Shown in pieces: positions 39,718 through 46,649 of a stretch of 64,000 nucleotides of DNA (position 1 is the first letter of the stretch; each line of letters starts with the position of its first letter). The notes under the pieces are model-generated. The model saw nothing but the letters and a program-made list of their open reading frames with translations, ran no database searches and was not told the origin of the DNA. The position numbers and the translations under genes were made by a program. The stretch comes from a virus, in IMG/VR virus record IMGVR_UViG_3300050821_002122, positions 124,001 to 188,000 of that record. The stretch is one strand, 5' to 3'.

Positions 39718-40146
39718 ATGAAATGCACCATGCGCAATGCAGGCGATGCCGACACCGTTCACGCCACCATCCGTATGACGGCCGCCGAGTACAAAGAACT
39801 GCATGCCTACATGCACACGAAAGGCGATACGATCCGGTTCCCTTACGGTGCATACATCGTAGTTCGCGGCCGGGGCTGGTACCGCGCAGTAATCGACAAT
39901 TCTTATAAGGCGGTTGAAAACATCCGCTTTGTCTGTACCGTCATCCACCGCTTCCTGCGCGACAAAGAAGAGGCTACAGTGGCCGCAATCAAGGCTCTTA
40001 TACCGCAGGTCATCCACAACACTAAACTCGTGGCCTTCTCGACGTTCCATTCGCCGGAAGATCGCGTGTACCTCAAGAACCAACAACCACCCAAGCCGGC
40101 GGAACCGCACATGCTCCAGCGCTTGGCCGCCAAATTCGCTCACTAG
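39718..40146 (+). CDS. Hypothetical protein (142 aa)
   Basis: No family recognised. The order is strand-rich N-terminus, TAAEYKELHAYM helix, strand (GAYIVVRGRGWYRAVI), helix (RFVCTVIHRFLRDKEEATVAAI), then a Pro-rich tail. Codons are GC-rich and biased. The upstream AGTAAATA and TCCCTATGTAAAGGA elements suggest strong expression. Confidence 0.85.
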   Translation: MKCTMRNAGDADTVHATIRMTAAEYKELHAYMHTKGDTIRFPYGAYIVVRGRGWYRAVIDNSYKAVENIRFVCTVIHRFLRDKEEATVAAIKALIPQVIHNTKLVAFSTFHSPEDRVYLKNQQPPKPAEPHMLQRLAAKFAH

Positions 40147-40154
40147 GAGGCTGC

Positions 40155-40466
40155 ATGAACTCTATGAACAACCACACCGAACTGGCTGCGGCCGTCCGAC
40201 GATACAAAGATACGCAAGTTGTACCAGAAATTGGTCAACTGATTGACTGCAACATGGCTTATATCAGGCAGGACGAAGCACAGCCTGGCAGAGCATCGAC
40301 GGCGATGACAAAGATTCGTTTCATCGCCGGCGAATGGAAACAGGTACCGCAGAACCAGGCTGGCATGTACGTGTTCTTTAACAATGAACCGGAGGTGATG
40401 CATTCGCAATTCCGCGTGACCTCCGTCATTCCATCGCGGGCCGGCTGCTACGCTGATCTGATATGA
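40155..40466 (+). CDS. Hypothetical protein (103 aa)
   Basis: No family recognised. Preceded by TAGGAGGCTGC. An N-terminal helix precedes a strand-rich C-terminal half (KIRFIAGEWKQVPQNQAGMY). It overlaps the J-domain gene by ATGA. Confidence 0.85.
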   Translation: MNSMNNHTELAAAVRRYKDTQVVPEIGQLIDCNMAYIRQDEAQPGRASTAMTKIRFIAGEWKQVPQNQAGMYVFFNNEPEVMHSQFRVTSVIPSRAGCYADLI

Positions 40467-41254
40467 ACGATCTGGTTCTCTACACGGAGGCTCGCATCGA
40501 CATAGCGAATCTCTGGCTACATAGCATACTGATGACGAGTTTCCGCACTGAGAAGCCCAAGGTGCGGAAACTAATCGATCAATTAAATACATTGCTGACG
40601 ATGTACCAGAAACGGTTCCCTGACTTGATCGATAAGAAGACCGAGCTTCAACTTGAGATACGTTTGCTCACACGCGGTACGCCAGTCACTGAACCAATGT
40701 CGGTAGCTGATTGCAATGCGATAGGTTTGGATGCCGCGCAGGGTCTTAGCGAACAACAGAAAGTCGCTATTGGGGAGATACTGAAAAAGGCTTATCGCAA
40801 GTGTGCTATGATCTGTCACCCAGACCGTGGCGGGGATTTGGAAGACTTTCAAGAACTGAAGGAGGCTTACGCTGCATACGATTTACAGCGCATCACCGAA
40901 CTTTATCTTTTGCTGTCAAAGAAGCGTAACCTCTTCTGGCAGTCAACGGACGAGGGGGTAGAATTCGCGTCTACCCAATTAAATAGAACGCAGGTTCAGA
41001 TGGCAGGCATGCGCGCTTCACCGCAGTACCGTGTCGTACAGTATCACATAGCTGGCTGGCCGGATCGTGCGCAAGATTCTATGCGCTCAATTCTATTGTC
41101 TCAGATTCAAACTTTGATGAACGAACTCAACTACCTAAGGAACAATCATGGCCAAGGCACAAAAGAAAGAAACGAAAGCATCCAAATCGAAGGACACCAA
41201 GAAGAAAGCCAAGGTGATTCCAATCGAGAAAGCAATCAGCAAGAAGAAGGCTGA
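40463..41254 (+). CDS. J-domain (DnaJ-like) protein
   Basis: A 263-residue protein. A J domain lies at about residues 95-150: helix II (EILKKAYRKCAMIC), the invariant HPD at 119-121, a Gly-rich loop (RGGD) and helix III (FQELKEAYAAYDLQ). J domains stimulate DnaK-type ATPases, so it probably recruits host DnaK to a phage substrate. The N-terminal 90 residues are helical and unique. The last 36 residues (Gln/Glu/Ser/Asn-rich) overlap the start of the next gene by 107 bases, unusually long. Confidence 0.88.
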   Translation: MNDLVLYTEARIDIANLWLHSILMTSFRTEKPKVRKLIDQLNTLLTMYQKRFPDLIDKKTELQLEIRLLTRGTPVTEPMSVADCNAIGLDAAQGLSEQQKVAIGEILKKAYRKCAMICHPDRGGDLEDFQELKEAYAAYDLQRITELYLLLSKKRNLFWQSTDEGVEFASTQLNRTQVQMAGMRASPQYRVVQYHIAGWPDRAQDSMRSILLSQIQTLMNELNYLRNNHGQGTKERNESIQIEGHQEESQGDSNRESNQQEEG

Positions 41255-41849
41255 CGGCAAAGACCTGACTCCACTGGAGAAGGCGCGTCTCGCTCGCGCA
41301 TCCGGCAAAGGCAAGGCCAAATCCAAAAAGAAAAACGCGCTGCCGATCTTCAAAGCACCGGAAGACTTCAAGCCACACTTCCTCGAGGTTCTCATCAAGA
41401 CCGACAAGGACGGTCTGCTGTCGAACGCAATCAAGGCGACTCGCTACCAAGGTCGCTACGATCCGCAGGCTGACGACAAGAAGAAAGCAGACCTCGGCTC
41501 CTACGATCCAGCAACGCTACTGGGCATCCTGAGCCGCCTGTCGATGACGACATTCGTGACCAACGTCACCAAACGTCTGCCAGCGAACAAGACGTACAAA
41601 ATCCTGATGCGCGTCAACAAGAAATCGGCCGACGATTCGATCTCGGTTGCGATCAAAACGATCTCGGTCGCCGAGAAGTCCAAGAAAACTGGCCGCGTCA
41701 AGGCTGTTGAGATGGACAAGAAAGACCCTGAGTACCGCAAGATTCGCAAGGCCAGCCGCATCCTGCCAGCGGCGTTCAAGAACGTTCTGATGCCGCCAAA
41801 GCGGGTGCGCGGCACCAAGGTCAAGAAAGAGGCAGAAGACGATGAATAA
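41148..41849 (+). CDS. Lys-rich protein with ordered C-terminal domain (233 aa)
   Basis: No named family. Residues 1-65 are strongly Lys/Ala-rich (AKAQKKETKASKSKD; KGKAKSKKK). Residues 70-215 look folded (FKPHFLEVLIKTDKD, TYKILMRVNKK), and the tail is mixed-charge. The N-terminal composition resembles histone H1-type tails and the proteins at 43455 and 52099. A DNA-binding or packaging-assisting role is inferred. The ATG lies within the J-domain gene, after CTAAGGAACAATC. Confidence 0.85.
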   Translation: MAKAQKKETKASKSKDTKKKAKVIPIEKAISKKKADGKDLTPLEKARLARASGKGKAKSKKKNALPIFKAPEDFKPHFLEVLIKTDKDGLLSNAIKATRYQGRYDPQADDKKKADLGSYDPATLLGILSRLSMTTFVTNVTKRLPANKTYKILMRVNKKSADDSISVAIKTISVAEKSKKTGRVKAVEMDKKDPEYRKIRKASRILPAAFKNVLMPPKRVRGTKVKKEAEDDE

Positions 41850-42411
41850 TAATCAAAGCATGAGCCACACTTCGACTCCTCGGGAGTTCGTGCGTGGCGA
41901 AATTGACCCAGCACTGTCCAAGTCACTCGATGCGCGGTTCGCCGCAGGCAACGTGTACGGGCCTGGGGCACTGATCAGATCAGCATATTGGCCTAATCTG
42001 CGTGGCACCTATGCATCGATCCTGAACGCCTTCGAGCGTCCGATTCAGCACAAACTGGAACTTCGCTATCAGGCGCTGCGTACCCCTGAGGGTAAGTACA
42101 CTATCTCCGAGTTTCCAGAGTACGAATTCGACGGCGTTGATTTGGAACGCAGTGTCGTCGAATACCTGTACAACACGCGAATCGTCGGCAAGCTCATGTG
42201 CCCGTGGCCGCAGAACGACGAGGTTCTGCCGTACTCTGTACTTGTCACCGTACCTGAGTTCATGACCATTCGCCTGCTCAGAATGAATTGGGAACTGGCT
42301 CAGGTTTACATGGAGGCGCAGCGAATCGTCGCCAAACAAAAGGCGAAGGAACCGAAGGTAGTAAATACGGATCAAGAAGCAAACGATACGTCTTTTTCTT
42401 TACCTCCGTAA
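41842..42411 (+). CDS. Hypothetical protein (189 aa)
   Basis: No family recognised. Overlaps the previous gene. The centre is mixed with several aromatic positions (YPNLRG-like SAYWPNLRGTYASIL; KYTISEFPEYEFDGV); the end is Lys/Asn/Asp-rich and probably disordered. Confidence 0.85.
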   Translation: MNNNQSMSHTSTPREFVRGEIDPALSKSLDARFAAGNVYGPGALIRSAYWPNLRGTYASILNAFERPIQHKLELRYQALRTPEGKYTISEFPEYEFDGVDLERSVVEYLYNTRIVGKLMCPWPQNDEVLPYSVLVTVPEFMTIRLLRMNWELAQVYMEAQRIVAKQKAKEPKVVNTDQEANDTSFSLPP

Positions 42412-42416
42412 ACCGT

Positions 42417-42431
42417 GCCTAGTAAATAAGT
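42417..42431. repeat. 15-bp direct repeat flanking the tRNA-like element, left copy
   Basis: GCCTAGTAAATAAGT, identical to 42590-42604. It includes an AGTAAATA box. Confidence 0.8.
42421..42428 (+). promoter_or_regulatory. AGTAAATA box before the tRNA-like element
   Basis: AGTAAATA ends 5 bases before the first base of the tRNA-like acceptor arm. Confidence 0.45.
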
Positions 42432-42433
42432 CA

Positions 42434-42590
42434 TGAGAGTTAGCTTATTGGATAAAGCGATACTACGGCAGCATAAGTCTTGCACCGATACGATCCGCCG
42501 GCCTGCAGCTCGTCGAGCGCGGCAATAAAGACCGAGTCACCGCTAGCAGCAATCCGATGTATAGAAGGTAGTTCGATTCTCCCACTCTCG
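42434..42590 (+). ncRNA. tRNA-like element with about 90 extra bases in the anticodon arm region
   Basis: The two ends fit a tRNA. The acceptor TGAGAGT (42434-42440) pairs fully with ACTCTCG (42584-42590, one G-U). The D arm is GCTT/AAGC with a GG in the loop (42443-42458). The T arm is GGTAG-TTCGATT-CTCCC (42567-42583, one mismatch). Instead of a 17-base anticodon arm there are about 100 bases, closed by ATAC/GTAT and containing a GCTCG-T-CGAGC hairpin. No normal anticodon loop is visible. It may be an interrupted tRNA, a degenerate tRNA or a new small RNA with a tRNA-like end. Confidence 0.45.
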
Positions 42591-42604
42591 CCTAGTAAAT
42601 AAGT
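42590..42604. repeat. 15-bp direct repeat flanking the tRNA-like element, right copy
   Basis: GCCTAGTAAATAAGT, the second copy, lying between the tRNA-like element and the tRNA. Confidence 0.8.
42594..42601 (+). promoter_or_regulatory. AGTAAATA box before the tRNA
   Basis: AGTAAATA ends 17 bases before the first base of the tRNA. Confidence 0.45.
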
Positions 42605-42618
42605 AGTGTGCAGTTTAT

Positions 42619-42697
<79 letters not shown>

Positions 42698-42776
42698 AGT
42701 TTTTGCAGGGTAGTAAATTAAGGTTGCAGGGACGTTTGTGAGTGTCGAAAACTCTCAACCATAAAAGGAGGTGCTT

Positions 42777-43397
42777 TTGAGTCTTCCAATAATGGTCAGA
42801 GCCGAACAACTTATCGCTGTTTCCGAGGCAGGTTTAAATAAAGATCATACTGACGTATGGTACTTAAAATGGATACGCCTCCGTAATAGCTCAAAGAGAC
42901 GTGGATTATCTTGTCATCTTAGTTTTGCTCAGTACCTTAAAAAGGCAGTATCAGCGGGAATTAAAAATCCTGATGAAATAGGGATACGAAAACATCAATA
43001 TAATCTAGGGAGGTTTGGCGACAAAGGTAACTATACAAAAGCAAACTGTAGATTTATTACAGTGGTTCAAAACAGAAGGGAGTCATGCTTAAATGGCGGA
43101 ACTCAAGCTAGTTCCACTAAACAAAAGGGAAGATCAGCAGAGACACATAGCTATATAGCTAATCGCGCTGACGCATTATCTGGTAGAACTAAACAGACTC
43201 ACGAGTATCTGAATCGATCAGCAGTAAAGAGAAGTAAATCATTTAAGGTTAAGTCACCTTCCGGTGTTTATTACCGCGGAATAAATCTTAATGAGTTTTG
43301 TACGGCAAATGATCTAACGATGTCAGCTATGTCCCGTGTTTGTATGGGGAAAGCAGCACATCATAAAGGCTGGACAGGAAAATATTTGAAGGTGTAG
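42777..43397 (+). CDS. Homing-endonuclease-like protein with NUMOD-type C-terminus
   Basis: A 206-residue protein. Residues about 35-105 contain the phage endonuclease pattern RRGLSCHLSFAQYL, then LGRFGDKGNYTKANCRFIT followed by N-R-R-E. The C-terminal segment (SGVYYRGINLNEFCTANDL, then SRVCMGKAAHHKGWTGKYL) fits NUMOD/IENR-type DNA-binding repeats of homing endonucleases. TTG at 42777 is the likely start, 5 bases after AGGAGG. The base composition is AT-richer than its neighbours, supporting recent acquisition beside the tRNA. Confidence 0.75.
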   Translation: MSLPIMVRAEQLIAVSEAGLNKDHTDVWYLKWIRLRNSSKRRGLSCHLSFAQYLKKAVSAGIKNPDEIGIRKHQYNLGRFGDKGNYTKANCRFITVVQNRRESCLNGGTQASSTKQKGRSAETHSYIANRADALSGRTKQTHEYLNRSAVKRSKSFKVKSPSGVYYRGINLNEFCTANDLTMSAMSRVCMGKAAHHKGWTGKYLKV

Positions 43398-43454
43398 TAA
43401 ATGGTAGTGTACTAACCCGGGTTCGTAGTTAAATCTCATATCAAGGAAACTGAA

Positions 43455-44273
43455 ATGCCTATCAAAAAATCGAAGTCGAAAGCCAAAGACACCAAAAAGA
43501 AAGCCAAGGACAAGGCTCCGAAGCTGAGCAAGAAAGAGCTGAAAGCGCAGGCTGCGGCGGCCGAAGCGAAGGCAGCGAAGAAAAAAGGCAAGGGCAAGAA
43601 AGACAAAGCCGCCAAAGGCAAGAAAGCCAAGGCTCCTGAAGCGCCAGCCGCAAGCAACGGCAATCTGTTCCTGAGCATCACCGCTGCAACGACTGCCGCA
43701 TCGACCAAGGATGTCAAAGTCTCGGCAACGCACTACGAAGTCAACGGCCGGATCATTCCACGCGCCAGCGTCATCGCTGTCGTCGGTCTGACGATCTACC
43801 ACAACGTCATCATCAACCTCGGCGGCATCGCCGACATGACCGAGAAAAAGGGCATCACTTGCTACGTGCTGGACGACGAGCAAAACGTGGTCGCCTTCGA
43901 TCAGAGTCGCGTGTTCATCTCGGCTGACGGTCAACCCGTAGCCGCCGCAGACAGCGACGACGAAGACGGCGACGATGACGACCTGGAAGTCGATGAGGAC
44001 GACGAAGAGGAAGACGAGGACGGCGAAGAAGAGTCCGAAGACGACGACGAAGAGGAAGAAGAGGACGACGAAGACGACGAGGAGGAAGACGACGAAGAAG
44101 AGGAAGAGGAGGAAAAGCAGAAGAAAGGCAAGAAGGGCAAGAAAGCTGCCAAAGGCAAGAAAGGCAAAAAGTCCAAGAAAGACGAGGACGAAGAGGAAGA
44201 GGAAGAAGACGATGAGGACGACGAAGACGACGACGGCGAGTCCGAAGACGGCGACGAAGAGTTCGACATCTAA
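43455..44273 (+). CDS. Lys-rich and Asp/Glu-rich bipolar protein (272 aa)
   Basis: No named family. Residues 1-65 are Lys/Ala-rich like the proteins at 41148 and 52099. Residues 70-165 form an ordered strand-rich core (KVSATHYEVNGRIIPRASVIAV, residues about 78-98). Residues 170-272 are almost wholly Asp/Glu with a Lys-rich block in the middle. Opposite charged ends could let it bind DNA and a basic partner, or self-associate. Codons are GC-rich and biased, suggesting strong expression. Confidence 0.85.
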   Translation: MPIKKSKSKAKDTKKKAKDKAPKLSKKELKAQAAAAEAKAAKKKGKGKKDKAAKGKKAKAPEAPAASNGNLFLSITAATTAASTKDVKVSATHYEVNGRIIPRASVIAVVGLTIYHNVIINLGGIADMTEKKGITCYVLDDEQNVVAFDQSRVFISADGQPVAAADSDDEDGDDDDLEVDEDDEEEDEDGEEESEDDDEEEEEDDEDDEEEDDEEEEEEEKQKKGKKGKKAAKGKKGKKSKKDEDEEEEEEDDEDDEDDDGESEDGDEEFDI

Positions 44274-44284
44274 GTAACCAAGGG

Positions 44285-44318
44285 AGGAGGCCATCTAGCA
44301 GGGCCTCCTCTCTTCATT
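44285..44318 (+). terminator. Factor-independent terminator
   Basis: GAGGAGGCC pairs with GGCCTCCTC across an 8-base loop, followed by TCTTCATTT. Confidence 0.75.
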
Positions 44319-44333
44319 TGTGAGGTGCGAATT

Positions 44334-44645
44334 TTGGCTACTAAACGACTAGAATACTTTGCTCTGTATTCTGAGAAGTGTTTGACATGCAAGCATTTGG
44401 TGGAGATCGGTAAGGTAGACAACCGAGATTGCCACTACAGTAAAGGAAACACAGAATGCCCAGCGTCTGAAGTTCGCCTGGTCATAGTAGGCGAAGCACT
44501 ATCGTATGCTCAGCAGGTGATTGAAGCGCGTGATAAACGTCACGCTAAAAAAGAGGCGCGTTTGATGAAATATGTCGGCGCGCAATCCCAGGCTTTTAAG
44601 TCTCAGTTCTACGACTTCCTAGACAGAGGCGGCAAATCTAAATGA
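44334..44645 (+). CDS. Zinc-binding-like protein (103 aa)
   Basis: TTG at 44334 is the likely start: GAGGTG lies 6 bases before it. Four Cys in the order C-x2-C-x13-C-x8-C (KCLTCKHL, RDCHYSK, TECPASE) suggest a small zinc site in the first half. The second half is helical and basic. No family is recognised. Confidence 0.75.
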   Translation: MATKRLEYFALYSEKCLTCKHLVEIGKVDNRDCHYSKGNTECPASEVRLVIVGEALSYAQQVIEARDKRHAKKEARLMKYVGAQSQAFKSQFYDFLDRGGKSK

Positions 44646-44655
44646 GGCCCGAGTA

Positions 44656-45372
44656 ATGAACAACTCAACATCCAATAATAAAATCTGCACATTCACCAAG
44701 ATCAAAGCGTGGTATATGCCGGTCGACGCAGAGACCTATAAGCTTATGAAAGCGGCTGATGCACCATTGACCCGTGTTCATGAGAACATGATGCCCACAC
44801 TACTGATGCTGCTGAAGTCGCGCAAGCTGCGTGCCAAGGCAATAGACTTCAACGAAGCGCTACTCAATCCGTATCTCGATGAATTGGGCAGGCGTTGGCA
44901 GAAGAAACCACACCGCAAGGCAACGATTACGTCGTCCGTCTTAAAGTTTGAAACCGAACATGCATCAGCCGCAGAGCTAGCACGCGAAGCCATTCCGAAA
45001 CTGGAGACTTCCCTGCGCCGCTTCTTCCAACGGTGGGGCTTCGTTGCTGAGTTTCAGACTTCCGAACATCGAGGCAAGATCAAGTTCCATGTCTCATACA
45101 AATTCGACTCAAACAAAATGCCCATCATTCCACTGGTGGAAGAACCTGAGAGTCTGCCGCAGATACGTTTGAACCTCGGTTACGTACGCCTTACGCTCAC
45201 ACTCGGCTCGAAAGAGGTTGAGACCAACATTGCGCTCGCAGCAGGCACTGATTGGAATTCCATTCACACCTCACGCTGTCTGTATTCGCAGATCAGTGAT
45301 GTGCGTGCCATGATCGGTGCGCTTGCAGGCATCGTGTCGAAAGACGAACACAACGGCGACAACAAGTTATGA
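44656..45372 (+). CDS. Hypothetical protein (238 aa)
   Basis: No family recognised. Helical first 130 residues with Leu/Lys-rich helices (MPTLLMLLKSRKLRAKAIDF), then a strand-rich second half (KIKFHVSYKFDSNKMPIIPL; YVRLTLTLGSKEVETNIAL). It overlaps the next gene by ATGA. Confidence 0.85.
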   Translation: MNNSTSNNKICTFTKIKAWYMPVDAETYKLMKAADAPLTRVHENMMPTLLMLLKSRKLRAKAIDFNEALLNPYLDELGRRWQKKPHRKATITSSVLKFETEHASAAELAREAIPKLETSLRRFFQRWGFVAEFQTSEHRGKIKFHVSYKFDSNKMPIIPLVEEPESLPQIRLNLGYVRLTLTLGSKEVETNIALAAGTDWNSIHTSRCLYSQISDVRAMIGALAGIVSKDEHNGDNKL

Positions 45373-45587
45373 ACGCCCCCAAATATCGCCTACAGCGCGA
45401 TCATCAGTTTCATCTATCTACGGACGGCAAGAACACACTCTGTGGTCTGAGTGGCGACAAGTTCATTGTCTACTCTTCCAACCACAGTGGACCGTGTACT
45501 TGCCGCAGATGCAAAATGCAACTGGGTAGATCAATCATAAATGGGGAATACGATGGTAAAGAAAGCGGAAAAGACGGCGGAATATAA
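45369..45587 (+). CDS. Small zinc-ribbon-like protein (72 aa)
   Basis: It has CGLSGDKF and then CTCRRCKMQLG, a C-x-n-C-x-C-x2-C arrangement like small phage zinc ribbons. The last 12 codons overlap the remnant of the topoisomerase start at 45553, so the original layout was already overlapping. Confidence 0.8.
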   Translation: MNAPKYRLQRDHQFHLSTDGKNTLCGLSGDKFIVYSSNHSGPCTCRRCKMQLGRSIINGEYDGKESGKDGGI

Positions 45588-45672
45588 TTCAAGCCACATC
45601 GAAGTGCAAGGTGGTCTGGAAGGTATCAAAACGGGATTAACCAATGCAATTTACCAACGTACAAAATCCTAA
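45553..45672 (+). pseudogene. Displaced 5' remnant of the topoisomerase large-subunit gene
   Basis: A 39-codon frame whose first 27 residues match the start of the intact topoisomerase gene 1.1 kb downstream: EYNSSHIEVQGGLEGIK here and DYNSSHITTHSGLDGIR there, after similar Lys-rich starts (VKKAEKTA and KKTDKAA). After about position 45633 the match ends and the frame runs to a stop. I infer that the endonuclease gene at 45720 inserted here and brought a substitute 5' end with it. The remnant keeps a GGGGA site, so a short peptide may still be made. Confidence 0.8.
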
Positions 45673-45719
45673 GTACGCAATTTAATGGCATCGTCATTAA
45701 ATGTATCTAGGTGACTGCT

Positions 45720-46649
45720 ATGAAGAAATGGAAATCAGTTCCAACTGGAGATATTGGCAACGTAGGTGACGCGGTCCGACTTGGACCGCGTGCTTACTTG
45801 AAAGCCGGTAATGGTAGATGGGGTCTCGTGATAGACAGGCGTTTGATAGCTCAAATCAAACGCCTGTATGTCGTTCAAGGTATGAACTTGCGTGAAGTAG
45901 CTGAACTTCTGGTTTTGCCAGGCCATCCAAACATAAGCCACAGCCTAGTGCAGAGAATATGCAATCAAGAAGGTTGGATACGTTCACACTACGGTCGGCG
46001 TGAGGCTGCTTTGGCTTATCTCAAGAGGAATAAGAAGAAGATAGCCATCTTATTTACCAAACATGCCCTTACAGTTCGGGAGCTAGGATTTGTTACAAAT
46101 GTTAGAATACCATTTTTGTCTGAATTCATTTCTGACGATCTTGGTCTTAATAGAGATACCACAGGTATGCGTCCGATTAAGGATCGTGCCATCAATAGTA
46201 AAGAACTGCATATAGTTCCCAGAAATACATGGAATAGAATTCTTAGAACCGACCCAAACGATTTGACTGTAGCTGAGTACAAAGCAGCTATTAGAAGACT
46301 GACTGATGTGGTGTACCGAAGATTCTTCAATGAGGCTCATAAGGAAAGAAACTATGATGTCCACGTAGACCATATTTTCTCTTTGAGTGATGGGTACTAC
46401 ACCCGCAAAGGCGGTAAGCGCATAAAGCGCGATGAGGTTGTTCCATTTAAATATATGGTTCACCCAGAGAACATGCATATCGTCACACGCCAAGTAAATC
46501 TCTTGAAAGGTGAAAGATCAAACCACACCTTAGCACAACTTATAAAGAAAGTAGAAGCCTCTTCAATTCAACTCAAACCCATTAATCGCCGCAAAGAATT
46601 ACGCGTAATGGCAAATAAGATAAATCTGGAGCCTTATGAAGAAGACTGA
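45720..46649 (+). CDS. HNH homing endonuclease inserted at the topoisomerase start
   Basis: A 309-residue protein. An N-terminal HTH-like region (LYVVQGMNLREVAELLVL) precedes a helical middle and an HNH-type site near residues 210-260: VHVDHIFSLSDGY, then PFKYMVHPENMHIVTRQVNLLKG. ATG 45720 is preferred to GTG 45711, with AGGTGA upstream. Its last 14 bases overlap the topoisomerase start. The region is AT-rich compared with its neighbours. Position, composition and the remnant upstream all fit a free-standing homing endonuclease, comparable to mobA between T4 genes 60 and 39. Confidence 0.85.
   Translation: MKKWKSVPTGDIGNVGDAVRLGPRAYLKAGNGRWGLVIDRRLIAQIKRLYVVQGMNLREVAELLVLPGHPNISHSLVQRICNQEGWIRSHYGRREAALAYLKRNKKKIAILFTKHALTVRELGFVTNVRIPFLSEFISDDLGLNRDTTGMRPIKDRAINSKELHIVPRNTWNRILRTDPNDLTVAEYKAAIRRLTDVVYRRFFNEAHKERNYDVHVDHIFSLSDGYYTRKGGKRIKRDEVVPFKYMVHPENMHIVTRQVNLLKGERSNHTLAQLIKKVEASSIQLKPINRRKELRVMANKINLEPYEED

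Noticed and set aside
42434-42590. tmRNA
   Set aside because: It is far too short, has a paired D stem, and there is no recognisable tag reading frame or tmRNA-type ends.
43323-44294. Long minus-strand open frame opposite the Asp/Glu-rich gene, with many Phe/Leu/Val runs
   Set aside because: It is the antisense of GAA/GAC repeats in the plus-strand gene, which has a proper ribosome site, terminator and coding codon bias. The mirror frame looks like a membrane protein only because of low complexity.
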